Source of the DNA: Candidatus Omnitrophota bacterium
GTDB taxonomy: Bacteria > Omnitrophota > Koll11 > Zapsychrales > Fredricksoniimonadaceae
Reading direction: 5' to 3'
NCBI GenBank assembly: GCA_015233705.1
Contig: JADFXE010000025.1
Span: 1 to 15,458, forward strand
Length of the DNA stretch: 15,458 nt
The position numbers were made by a program, and so were the translations under genes. A model generated the notes under the pieces. It was given only the letters and a program-made list of their open reading frames with translations. It did not search any database and had not been told where the DNA came from. Within the stretch, counting starts at the first letter, position 1, and each line of letters opens with the position of its first letter. Shown here piece by piece: positions 1 through 6,993 of this stretch.

Positions 1-560
1 CTTTGAGACACTCGACGCAAAAGTCCGCCGTCAATGTATTCGATAATCGCCAGGATAAAAAAGAACGCGAAAAATATGCCGGGAAGTTCCAGGATGAGCG
101 GATGATGATAGGCCACGATATCCACCACCTGAAAGCTCCTGGTGACCATGTACATCCCCACCGCTGCAAGCAGGACCGCAGGCTCGTAGGCCATCATCTG
201 AAGCGCCTCGCGGCTCGCGCCGATGAAACTGTACGGAGAGCTTGCCTTAAAGCCGCCCAAGATAAAGAACACGCCGGACAAGGTCAGGGCAAAAATCACC
301 AGCAACAGGTCGCCGCCCGCAAAGAACAGCGCGCCGGTAAAAACAATGAAGATAAAGAAGAACAGCACGTAGAGATTCTGCGACGGACGTGACACCAGAT
401 TCTCCTTCTGCAGGAGCTTGGCCACATCATAGAACGGCTGGAAAAGCGGCGGCCCAATACGGCCCTGCATCCTGGCAGTCAGCTTTCGGTCGATCCCCGA
501 AAGAAGGCCGCCCACGATCGGCGCTAAAAGAACGAATAACAATCCGTGCAATAATGACAT
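1..560 (-). CDS. NuoH/HyfC/EchB-like membrane subunit of an Ech/Hyf-type complex (3' part outside window)
   Basis: This is the first 186 codons of an integral membrane subunit related to NuoH of complex I and to HyfC/HycD/EchB of group 4 membrane-bound [NiFe] hydrogenases. In those complexes it anchors the peripheral redox module to the antiporter subunits. Visible family features are the N-terminal helix, the segment DRKLTARMQGRIGPPLFQPF (residues about 25-44), which matches the RxQxRxGPP signature, and SFIGASREALQMMAYEP in the middle, typical of the Hyf/Ech branch rather than true NuoH. Several hydrophobic helices follow. The ATG at 560 overlaps the TAA of the upstream antiporter gene by one base (TAATG), and an AGGAG lies just upstream, so translation is probably coupled. 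The last visible residues, IEYIDGGLLRRVSQ, do not show the PFD-type acidic loop expected near here. The family is fairly certain; which complex is not, because the hydrogenase subunits lie outside the window. Confidence 0.85.
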   Translation of the reverse strand, partial: MSLLHGLLFVLLAPIVGGLLSGIDRKLTARMQGRIGPPLFQPFYDVAKLLQKENLVSRPSQNLYVLFFFIFIVFTGALFFAGGDLLLVIFALTLSGVFFILGGFKASSPYSFIGASREALQMMAYEPAVLLAAVGMYMVTRSFQVVDIVAYHHPLILELPGIFFAFFFILAIIEYIDGGLLRRVSQ

Positions 561-2449
561 TACATGGCTCCTATCAATATCATGGCAAAGGCAAAGACCG
601 CGCCCAAAAGAACGCCCATGCGCATAAGACCGGCTTCCGTGAAATATCCATCAAGATAATAATTCTTCATGTCCATATTCTGCAGGCCGCCCAGGGAATC
701 GCGGAACTGACGGTTGCTCTCCCCGGCATTGGCCCCGGCCAGGTAAGCGCCGACCACCCGCGACCCGCGCCAGTGATCCATGAGCCCCAGCGGGAACAGG
801 AACAGCATCGCCAGCATGATCCCCATGATCACGGTATTGCCTGTTCCAAGACCGACCGTTGTGCCATAAAGAGCCTGAATATACGGCGCAATGAAATGAT
901 CTGCCACCTGTGAGAAGAAAGCGCAAATAAGAACTGTCAGAGTCGCGAGCGTAGCCAGCGGGATCCACTGGTCGCGCGAAACGCCCTTCTCCACATTCTC
1001 ATAAGGACGGTCAATGATCAGAAGCTTGCCGATCCACTTGACCCAGAAGAACATGGTCGCCGCGCTACCGAAAATGAGGACAATGGCCAAAACCGCGTTG
1101 TAATCCACAATCGCCCGCAGAACCGCCCACTTGCTGATAAGCATACCGAACGGCGCAAGAAACATCCCCGCGATACCGATCTGCATCATCACGGACAATT
1201 TCGGCATCCGCATAATAAGCCCGGTCATATCCTCGATCTGACGGCTGCCGATCGTGTGTTCAGTCGTGCCAACGCACAGGAACAAAAGCCCCTTGGATAT
1301 GGCATGGAAAATGATGAGCAAGATTCCGGCCCAGACCGCCTCGGGTGTGCCCACGCCGGCGCACAGGATGATCAAACCCAAATTCGCGATCGTCGAATAG
1401 GCCAACACCTTCTTGGCATCATTCTGGCTGATGCAAATAAAGGACCCGATTAGAAAAGTGACGATGCCGACCAGGGCGACCACAAACCCGACCATCGTGT
1501 GATCCAAGACCGAGGCAAAACGCAGGACCAGATAAACACCGGCCTTAACCATGGTACTGGAATGAAGAAGTGCGGAGACCGGTGTCGGCGCGACCATGGC
1601 GCCCACAAGCCAAGAAGAGAACGGCAGCTGAGCGGATTTGGTCATGCCCGCAAAACTGAACAAAGCGACCGGCAAAAGGATCATGGCCTTGGGCATGAAC
1701 ATCATCCGGTCCATCTCGATCGTATGGCAGGTCTTGAACAGATAAATTATTCCGACTAAAAAGCCCAAGCCGCCCAACAGGTTCCAACGCAAGGCCCAAA
1801 AAGCGTTCTTGACCGACTGCTCGTCTCTCTTATAGCGGATCAATAAGAAGGAACAGACTGTCGTGATCTCCCAGAAGAAAAAGAGCCACAAGAGATTATT
1901 AGAGAAGCAGACACCGAACATGGCGGACAAAAAGAGGAAGATCAGACCAAAGAACAGCGGCCTTTCATCCTTATATTCGTGATGGTGATGATAGAAATCC
2001 TTCATGTAGCCGACCGCATAAACCGCGATCAGGCTGCCGATCACGCCAACGATCAACCCCATGATGACCGAAAAAAGGTCCAGGAACAGGTTGGCATGCG
2101 CGTGGGCACCCTTGCCAGCGCCAAAGTGAAACATCAATAAAAGCGTAGTCTGAATAACGACCAGGGCCCCGACCCACAGGTCGCGGCGCTTGGCCCCTAA
2201 TAAGAGAAGATAGGCTGCCAGCGCAACCTCAACGGCCAGCATAATCGGCTCAACCCACTCGATATGGGCGGGAATCAGGATGGTTCGACCGCTAACATGC
2301 GCACCGATCAAGGCCAGGGACGCTAAAATCAGAACTGCCGCGGCAGAATAAACAATTGGCGGGAAGAAAGATGTCTTTCGGTTAATGAACGCGAGGCCAG
2401 CGGCTACCAAGGGAAAAAGAATAAGGAATTCCAATAATGATGTGGTCAT
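560..2449 (-). CDS. NuoL/HyfB/EchA-like proton or sodium antiporter subunit
   Basis: This 629-residue polytopic membrane protein is of the MrpA/NuoL antiporter family, in the form found in Ech, Hyf and Mbh hydrogenase complexes. It would couple electron transfer to ion movement across the inner membrane. Key charged residues of the family are present: Glu194 in FFWEITTVCSFLLI, Lys271 in GMTKSAQLPFSSWL, Lys302 in HSSTMVKAGVYLV, and His382/Lys386 in FHAISKGLLFL. About 14 or more hydrophobic helices are visible. The length matches EchA/HyfB (about 630-670), and the order antiporter then NuoH-like matches echAB and hyfBC. A loop at residues 154-157 carries four consecutive histidines followed by a charged stretch. 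The ATG at 2449 is preceded by AAGG, and a TATAAT lies 39 nt upstream. Membership of the family is secure. Whether the complex is a hydrogenase, a ferredoxin oxidoreductase or something else cannot be decided from two membrane subunits. Confidence 0.9.
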   Translation of the reverse strand: MTTSLLEFLILFPLVAAGLAFINRKTSFFPPIVYSAAAVLILASLALIGAHVSGRTILIPAHIEWVEPIMLAVEVALAAYLLLLGAKRRDLWVGALVVIQTTLLLMFHFGAGKGAHAHANLFLDLFSVIMGLIVGVIGSLIAVYAVGYMKDFYHHHHEYKDERPLFFGLIFLFLSAMFGVCFSNNLLWLFFFWEITTVCSFLLIRYKRDEQSVKNAFWALRWNLLGGLGFLVGIIYLFKTCHTIEMDRMMFMPKAMILLPVALFSFAGMTKSAQLPFSSWLVGAMVAPTPVSALLHSSTMVKAGVYLVLRFASVLDHTMVGFVVALVGIVTFLIGSFICISQNDAKKVLAYSTIANLGLIILCAGVGTPEAVWAGILLIIFHAISKGLLFLCVGTTEHTIGSRQIEDMTGLIMRMPKLSVMMQIGIAGMFLAPFGMLISKWAVLRAIVDYNAVLAIVLIFGSAATMFFWVKWIGKLLIIDRPYENVEKGVSRDQWIPLATLATLTVLICAFFSQVADHFIAPYIQALYGTTVGLGTGNTVIMGIMLAMLFLFPLGLMDHWRGSRVVGAYLAGANAGESNRQFRDSLGGLQNMDMKNYYLDGYFTEAGLMRMGVLLGAVFAFAMILIGAM

Positions 2450-2487
2450 GCCTTGAAAGCTTTCTTTTTGGTTTGAAGAATTTCTTA

Positions 2488-2506
2488 ATTATACTTACCA
2501 AGTCAA
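2488..2506 (-). promoter_or_regulatory. Candidate promoter of the membrane-complex operon
   Basis: The 92-nt gap between the HAD phosphatase gene and the antiporter gene is strikingly A/T-rich. On the minus strand it contains a perfect TATAAT (2488-2493). A TTGACT (2501-2506) lies only 7 nt further upstream, too close to serve as the matching -35 box. The position 17 nt upstream of the TATAAT is only TCTTTA. A -10-dominated promoter is plausible because the gap separates two functionally different gene groups, but it is not proven. Confidence 0.4.
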
Positions 2507-2541
2507 AAAAATAAAGAGGATTCTTTAGATAAATAAAACCC

Positions 2542-3198
2542 CTATCCAAAGAAGTCCTTTAAAACCATGAGTTTCTCTATCATCCGGTCCGGCTTGGCGG
2601 CCAGGATCTCCTCGCGCGTGCAGGAACCGGTCGGAATCGCCACGGCCATCACCCCTGCCCTGCGGGCGCACAGCACGTCCACTGACATGTCGCCCACATA
2701 GATCGCCTCTGACTTCCTGACCCGCGTTTTCTTGAGGATCGCCTTGACCATGTCCGGATACGGCTTGGGACGCCTGACCCCATCCCCGCAAATGACAAGA
2801 TCGAAATAGTGGTCAATCCCCAATTCTTTCAGAATAATATGACAAAACTGACTCGGACGGTTGCTGGCAATCGCCAACCGACAGCCATTCTTCTTTAAGA
2901 ACGGCAGAATACTCTTGGCACCGGGAAGAAGCCTGATCTTTTGACGCAGGCGCTTATCATGATGTTTACGGAAAATCCGTAACGCCTCCGCCGCCTGAGT
3001 CTCAGGAACGAACTCACGCACCAAGGTGTCCACACCCCAGCCGACTGAACGCTTGATGGTCAGAACAGACACCGGCTTTCGCCCCGTGATCTTGAGCATA
3101 TGATTGATGCTGTCGGCAATGGCGCGATAGGCATCGACCAGAGTCCCGTCCAGATCAAAAATAACAAGCTTAACCTTGCGGGGGAACTTTCTTTCCAT
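2542..3198 (-). CDS. HAD-superfamily subfamily IA phosphatase (phosphoglycolate phosphatase/PpaX-like)
   Basis: This 218-residue cytosolic phosphohydrolase has all four HAD motifs: motif I VIFDLDGTLVDA with nucleophile Asp15 and Asp17, motif II Ser112 in IASNRP, motif III Lys145 in RRPKPYPD, and motif IV GDMSVD at 169-174. The helical cap between motifs I and II is of the C1 type, as in Gph and PpaX. The substrate cannot be read from the sequence; phosphoglycolate or pyrophosphate are the usual ones for this subfamily. I chose ATG at 3198, which has GGAA about 7 nt upstream and puts motif I at the usual distance from the N-terminus. A TTG at 3219 in the same frame would add seven residues. 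The start overlaps the end of the DUF502 gene by 29 nt, so the two are almost certainly co-transcribed, as the last genes of the phosphate-transport group. Confidence 0.88.
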   Translation of the reverse strand: MERKFPRKVKLVIFDLDGTLVDAYRAIADSINHMLKITGRKPVSVLTIKRSVGWGVDTLVREFVPETQAAEALRIFRKHHDKRLRQKIRLLPGAKSILPFLKKNGCRLAIASNRPSQFCHIILKELGIDHYFDLVICGDGVRRPKPYPDMVKAILKKTRVRKSEAIYVGDMSVDVLCARRAGVMAVAIPTGSCTREEILAAKPDRMIEKLMVLKDFFG

Positions 3199-3799
3199 GG
3201 ATGAGTTCCGGGTTGACAACGCCGCCGGAGACGATCATCTTGGCCGCTTCCTCAACTGTGATGTCCAAAAAGATTGCTTCATCACGCGGAACAATGATCA
3301 GAAATCCGGTCAGCGGATTGGGGACATGCGGCATGAGGACATTGATCATCTCGCGCCCTGTCTTCTCACAAATGAAGGCCGCCGTCTTGTTGGTCATAAA
3401 CGCCAGGGCGTATTGCCCCTTCTGCGGCCAGGAGATGAGAACCACCTGCTGAAATCCCGATGCCTCTTCCCGGAACAGGAACTTCGCGATCTCCTTGAAG
3501 GCCGGATAAACATGCCCGACCAAAGGTATCCTGAGCAGGATTTTTTCCGCCTGGCGGTGGATGAACCGGCCAAAATAATTCGTAATCAAGAATCCGCAGA
3601 AAAGGATGATGACCACCAGGGTCACGATGCCCAGGCCCCAAAAATAAAAGTCATAATTTTGAAGGAAGAACGGCCTGAGATAACGGCCAAAAATGCTTTC
3701 GGCAAAATTAAGGACCCCGATCGAGACGTAGATCGTCAGGGCCAGCGGAAGAAAGACTGCCAGTCCGGAAAAGAAATACTTTTTAAACCGCTGCCACAT
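3170..3799 (-). CDS. DUF502 family inner-membrane protein
   Basis: This 209-residue protein of the DUF502 family has no established biochemical function. The N-terminus has two membrane helices (about residues 8-30 and 52-74). A soluble domain follows with family hallmarks: RIPLVGHVYPAFKEI (90-104), FQQVVLISWPQKGQYALAFMT (116-136), the PNPLTGFLIIVP block (160-171) and a terminal VEEAAKMIVSGGVVNPE (182-198). The ATG at 3799 has AGAGGA six bases upstream and begins exactly at the short Lys/Arg-rich stretch before the first helix. The same frame stays open far upstream inside the transporter gene, but that extension (up to 4162) has no hydrophobic or family character and is an out-of-frame shadow. 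It sits 14 nt after pit and overlaps the HAD gene by 29 nt, so it is probably part of the same transcript. In other bacteria the family has been linked only loosely to the cell envelope. Confidence 0.88.
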   Translation of the reverse strand: MWQRFKKYFFSGLAVFLPLALTIYVSIGVLNFAESIFGRYLRPFFLQNYDFYFWGLGIVTLVVIILFCGFLITNYFGRFIHRQAEKILLRIPLVGHVYPAFKEIAKFLFREEASGFQQVVLISWPQKGQYALAFMTNKTAAFICEKTGREMINVLMPHVPNPLTGFLIIVPRDEAIFLDITVEEAAKMIVSGGVVNPELIHGKKVPPQG

Positions 3800-3813
3800 G
3801 CCACATCCTCTGA

Positions 3814-4821
3814 TCAATGATGAAAGAATTTCACGAGCCAATACGCACTGGCGGAAATAACCGCTGCACAGGGAATGGTGATGATCCAGGCCCAGACAAT
3901 GCGGCCCGCCACACCCCACTTGACCGCGCTCAAACGGCGCAAAGACCCGACGCCCATGATCGATCCGGTAATGGTGTGCGTCGTACTCACCGGAATGCCG
4001 AAGGCTGACGCCGTAAACAGCGTGATGGCCGCGCCGGTCTCGGCACAAAAACCGTCCACCGGCTTGAGCTTGGCGATCTTCTGGCCCATGGTCTTGACGA
4101 TGCGCCAGCCGCCGAACATGATCCCGCAAGAAATCGCAACGAAACAGCTGACCCTGACCCATAACGGCACGTAAAAATCGCCCTTGAGGATCCCGGCGCT
4201 GAAAAGAAGACAGGTGATGATACCCATGGTCTTTTGAGCATCATTTCCACCGTGCCCCATACTGTAGAGCGCTGTTGACACCAGCTGCCCTTTACGGAAG
4301 AAGTTGTCCACCTTGCTCGGAGAAGACTTCCGAAACAGCCAGTGAACAAGGATCCCAAAAAAAAGCCCCAGCAAAAGCCCGGCAACAGGCGCGATAACAA
4401 TGAACGTCACCACCCGCATGATCCCCGGCCCCAGCAAAGCGCCAGGCCCGGCCTTGACCAGCGCCGCGCCGATCATTCCGCCGATCAGCGCATGCGACGA
4501 ACTTGTCGGCAACCCCAGGTACCATGTGATCAGGTTCCAGCCGCAGGCGCCGATCAGCGTGCCAAAGATGACTGCCTGATCAACAATGTGCGGGTCAATG
4601 ATCCCCTTGCCAATGGTCTGGGCCACATGAAGCCCGATCTGGCCAAAAACAAAGAACGCACTGAACTCAAAGAACGCCGCCCACATGACCGCATTGCGCG
4701 GCGTCAAAACCCGCGTCGAAACAATGGTCGCAATGGCATTGGCCGAATCATGGAATCCGTTAAGAAAGTCAAAGGTCAGCGCCAAAAATACAAGAAAGAT
4801 GATCTCAGGAGAGATATTCAT
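3814..4821 (-). CDS. pit: PiT-family low-affinity inorganic phosphate transporter
   Basis: This 335-residue inner-membrane symporter of the PiT family imports phosphate with H+ or Na+, often as a metal-phosphate complex. The protein shows the family's inverted duplication. The N-terminal signature GFHDSANAIATIVSTRVLTP spans 22-41, and the first GLPTSSSHALIGGMIG block is mirrored in the second half by GIPVSTTHTITGSIMG. About ten hydrophobic helices are visible. The length is that of compact bacterial PiT proteins, shorter than E. coli PitA (about 500). The ATG at 4821 follows the DUF47 stop after 5 nt, with only a close AAGG as ribosome-binding signal, so translation probably depends on coupling. 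The pairing with a DUF47 protein immediately upstream is the classic accessory-transporter arrangement. Substrate specificity (phosphate or, less often, sulfate) is inferred from family and context. Confidence 0.93.
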   Translation of the reverse strand: MNISPEIIFLVFLALTFDFLNGFHDSANAIATIVSTRVLTPRNAVMWAAFFEFSAFFVFGQIGLHVAQTIGKGIIDPHIVDQAVIFGTLIGACGWNLITWYLGLPTSSSHALIGGMIGAALVKAGPGALLGPGIMRVVTFIVIAPVAGLLLGLFFGILVHWLFRKSSPSKVDNFFRKGQLVSTALYSMGHGGNDAQKTMGIITCLLFSAGILKGDFYVPLWVRVSCFVAISCGIMFGGWRIVKTMGQKIAKLKPVDGFCAETGAAITLFTASAFGIPVSTTHTITGSIMGVGSLRRLSAVKWGVAGRIVWAWIITIPCAAVISASAYWLVKFFHH

Positions 4822-4826
4822 AACCT

Positions 4827-5456
4827 TTACGCCTGTTTTAACATGATGGACTCGACAACATGGGCCGCGTCTTCACAAATATCGACAACAGTCTCGGCAT
4901 CTTCGTAAAGCTCTTTCCATTTGATGATCGCAATCGGGTCTTTCTCATTCTCAAAAAGGCCGGCGAGCGCGGTGTCGCGCATGGAATCCGAGATGTTCTC
5001 CAGACGGCTGACCTCGATACAGAAATTCATGACCGTCGGATAATTCTTCATGTCCCGCATACCCTTCACAGCGCTGGCAATGCCGCGAGAAGCTTCCTCG
5101 ATCACAAGCGAGAACTCAATGAGATTTTTCGTCGCAACCGTGATCTTGTAAGTATTGAGCCGGTTGGCGATCGTGTTCATCATATCAATGATGTCATCCA
5201 GAGCCTTGGTCAGCGCATGGATATCCTCGCGGTCAAAAGGAGTAATAAAAGATTTGTTAATCTGGGAAATAACAATGCCCGACGCCTCATCGGCCTTGAT
5301 CTCGATCTCATGGATCTTGCGAAGGTAGAACTGATCGATCGGCCCCTTCTCGACGGCCTTTCTCAAAGCGTCAGCGCCTTCCAACAGGCAGGCCGCCTGC
5401 CGCTCGAACACATCAAAGAAATTGAAATCTTTAGGAAAGAATTTGTCTAAAATCAT
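4827..5456 (-). CDS. DUF47/PhoU-like Pit accessory protein
   Basis: This 209-residue, all-helical cytosolic protein of the DUF47 family is a distant PhoU relative usually encoded next to PiT transporters, thought to modulate their activity. Family signs are the start FFPKDFNFFDVFERQAACLLEGA, the KIHEIEIKADEASGIVISQINKSFITPFDREDIHALTKALDDIIDMMN core (about residues 46-93), which has the conserved acidic E-x-D metal-cluster motifs (EIEIKAD, DREDI, DDIID), and a C-terminal EDAAHVVESIML helix. The ATG at 5456 has AGAAAGGGG upstream. It is the first gene after a well-formed promoter (5482-5510) and is followed by pit after 5 nt. I saw no PHO-box-like repeat upstream, so regulation by PhoB is not supported. 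Confidence 0.92.
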   Translation of the reverse strand: MILDKFFPKDFNFFDVFERQAACLLEGADALRKAVEKGPIDQFYLRKIHEIEIKADEASGIVISQINKSFITPFDREDIHALTKALDDIIDMMNTIANRLNTYKITVATKNLIEFSLVIEEASRGIASAVKGMRDMKNYPTVMNFCIEVSRLENISDSMRDTALAGLFENEKDPIAIIKWKELYEDAETVVDICEDAAHVVESIMLKQA

Positions 5457-5481
5457 GATAACCCCTTTCTAATTAGCCCCC

Positions 5482-5510
5482 ACTATACAAAGAGACACGG
5501 ATTTTGCCAA
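5482..5510 (-). promoter_or_regulatory. Sigma-70-type promoter of the DUF47-pit-DUF502-HAD operon
   Basis: On the minus strand a TTGGCA box (5505-5510) and a TATAGT box (5482-5487) are separated by exactly 17 nt, and the -10 box lies 25 nt before the ATG at 5456. It is close to the sigma-70 consensus and lies in the only gap between the envelope genes and the phosphate genes. This is the best-formed promoter in the window. Confidence 0.65.
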
Positions 5511-5512
5511 GA

Positions 5513-5683
5513 CTAATCCCGCGCAATGGCCAGGAGCACCAGTCCGCCCACAGCCAAGAGCGGGCCGATCAGGCCACAAAAAACCACCTTGATAAAAATC
5601 CAGTACTTGAGGGCCAAGGCGACGCCGCCGATCACAAGACCGAACCCGAGAATGAACAACACCAGCTTCTTTTTAATCGACAT
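5513..5683 (-). CDS. Small two-helix membrane protein, 56 residues
   Basis: This short gene is unrecognised. It starts MSIKKKLVLFILGFGLVIGG and forms two hydrophobic helices (about residues 6-26 and 33-53) separated by a short KYWIFIK segment. It ends in ARD before a TAG stop. The N-terminal Lys cluster suggests the N-terminus stays in the cytoplasm, with both ends inside. Support for it being real comes from a perfect AGGAGG (5689-5694) five bases before the ATG and an 11-nt overlap with the end of the LpxL-like gene, the arrangement expected for translational coupling. It is the last gene before the phosphate-operon promoter. The function is unknown. The position suggests a partner or companion of the acyltransferase, but nothing in the sequence shows it. 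Confidence 0.7.
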   Translation of the reverse strand: MSIKKKLVLFILGFGLVIGGVALALKYWIFIKVVFCGLIGPLLAVGGLVLLAIARD

Positions 5684-6620
5684 GACTGCCTCCTGTCACT
5701 TCTCCTTCTTTCGGAATCGCCTTCCAGCGGCGGTGCATCCAGGACCACTGGTCAGGATGCTGACGAATGAAATATTCCAACCGGGCTGTCAATCGCGCCG
5801 TATTATGAATCAGCGTCTGGCGCTCTTCAGCCTGAGGCTCGATCGCAAAAGGCTCGATGATCGTCCTGAACCGCCCGTCCTTCTCCGGCACCGAGACCGC
5901 CATCAGGACCTCGGCCCCGGTCTTCAGGCTGTAACCGATGACACCGGGCGCGGTCGCGGCCTTGCGGCTGAAAAAATCCACGAAAACCCGACCCGCAGAA
6001 CCATAGTTCTGGTCAATAGGCAGAAACACGATCTCGCCGCGCTTGAGGGCCTGAAAACATTCCACCACGCAAGTTCTGATCGGCACGCTGTAGATCGTGA
6101 TGAGCCCGCCACGATCCAAAGACTTTTTCAACAAGGCAGCCCGGAGCGCCGCGCTGCGAGGCGGCCGCATGACTACGTTCACCTTGTATCCCTTTTGCAA
6201 AAAATGCTGCATCATCCAAACAAACGGTCCAACATGACCAACCGCAATGACCGCGCCTTTGCCCTTGGCCAAGGCTTGATCCAGATGCTCACGGCCTTCC
6301 ATCGTGAAATACGACTCCACGATCCGGGGATGCTCAATCGTATACATGAACCAGGCCAATCCTTCCGCCAAGGCAAAGAACGATCGGCGCGCCAGGATTT
6401 TTTTCTCCCGACGTGGAATAACATCCCCGAAGGCAATGTCCAGCCCTTCCAGAGCGTAACGCCCCATCTTGGGAGACACGAGGTAAAGGACCGTGACGGC
6501 CAGCTTGGCCAAGGGGCGAAAAATACACCATGGCAATATCCGAAGGAACCCTAGGAAGAAATGAAAAAAGAACGTTCCGACAGCATGCTCCAGTCTGGAA
6601 AGCCGCTCCTGCTTTTTCAC
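5673..6620 (-). CDS. LpxL/HtrB-family lysophospholipid (lipid A-type) acyltransferase, atypical active site
   Basis: This 315-residue protein has an N-terminal hydrophobic anchor (about 13-50) and an LpxL/LpxM-type acyltransferase domain facing the cytoplasm, which would transfer a fatty acyl chain to lipid A or a related lipid. Family features are GKGAVIAVGHVGPF with His129, the VVMRPPRSAAL segment (149-159), PIDQNYGSAGRVFVDFF (201-217), AATAPGVIGYSLKTGAEV (221-238) and HPDQWSWMHRRWK (288-300). In normal members the motif is HxxxxE/D (for example HFGNWE); here it is HVGPFV, with Val134 in the acidic position. The activity is therefore uncertain, although all other blocks are intact. The start is GTG at 6620, one base after the TAA of the receiver gene, with GGGG about 7 nt upstream. 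It overlaps the following small gene by 11 nt. It could be an active variant, an enzyme with another acceptor, or a degenerate one. Confidence 0.85.
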   Translation of the reverse strand: MKKQERLSRLEHAVGTFFFHFFLGFLRILPWCIFRPLAKLAVTVLYLVSPKMGRYALEGLDIAFGDVIPRREKKILARRSFFALAEGLAWFMYTIEHPRIVESYFTMEGREHLDQALAKGKGAVIAVGHVGPFVWMMQHFLQKGYKVNVVMRPPRSAALRAALLKKSLDRGGLITIYSVPIRTCVVECFQALKRGEIVFLPIDQNYGSAGRVFVDFFSRKAATAPGVIGYSLKTGAEVLMAVSVPEKDGRFRTIIEPFAIEPQAEERQTLIHNTARLTARLEYFIRQHPDQWSWMHRRWKAIPKEGEVTGGSHVD

Positions 6621-6621
6621 T

Positions 6622-6993
6622 TTAAAGCCCCAGGACTTTCTTCATCTGCTTGACCAGATGCGAAGGATTGATCGGCTTGGTGACATGCCCCACAGCGCCG
6701 GCCTCCAGCTCTGCCCGCACATCATCCGGCGAATCCTTGGCGGTCAGAAAAAGCACCGGGATCGATGCTGTCTCCGGATCGTTCTTTAACCTCCGGCAGA
6801 CCTCGCGGCCTTTCATGGCCGGCATGATGACATCCAGGACCACCAGGGCCGGTTTTTCTTTCCTGGCCAGGGCCAGGCCTTCCTCGCCGGTCAGAGCCGA
6901 GATGACCTCAAAGCCATGCGAACCAAGGATTGGCTTAAGCATGGCGTGCAGTGTGCGTTCATCGTCGATAATAAGGACCTTGATCATCTCCAT
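6622..6993 (-). CDS. Stand-alone response-regulator receiver (CheY-like) protein
   Basis: This 123-residue protein consists of a single receiver domain with no DNA-binding or enzymatic output. All residues needed for phosphotransfer are present: acidic pocket Asp10 and Asp11, phosphoacceptor Asp54 in VVLDVIMPAMKG, Thr84 in VLFLTA and Lys106 in TKPIN. Such proteins act by docking to a partner or as phosphorelay intermediates. No histidine kinase is encoded in the window. The ATG at 6993 has AGGAA 7 nt upstream and lies two bases after the stop of the Lnt-receiver fusion; the next gene starts one base after its TAA. It is about 60% identical to the receiver domain fused to the upstream Lnt, which points to a local duplication. 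Being sandwiched between Lnt and an LpxL-like enzyme suggests a role in envelope lipid control, which is inference. Confidence 0.92.
   Translation of the reverse strand: MEMIKVLIIDDERTLHAMLKPILGSHGFEVISALTGEEGLALARKEKPALVVLDVIMPAMKGREVCRRLKNDPETASIPVLFLTAKDSPDDVRAELEAGAVGHVTKPINPSHLVKQMKKVLGL

Noticed and set aside
2511..2528. Possible terminator after the HAD phosphatase gene (AAAGA/TCTTT followed by a T-run)
   Set aside because: The stem is only five mostly A-T pairs, too weak to be convincing without a folding calculation.
3800..4162. Upstream extension of the DUF502 frame to 4162
   Set aside because: The extra 121 codons overlap the pit gene in another frame and have no family similarity, while ATG 3799 has a good ribosome-binding site and begins at the family's normal N-terminus.
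5457..5520. PHO-box-like site ahead of the DUF47-pit operon
   Set aside because: No pair of CTGTCAT-like direct repeats with 11-bp spacing is visible; only the sigma-70-type boxes are supported.
5526..6554. A 342-codon plus-strand reading frame opposite the LpxL-like gene
   Set aside because: It is antisense to the acyltransferase and the small membrane gene, shows shadow-type composition and no recognisable domain.
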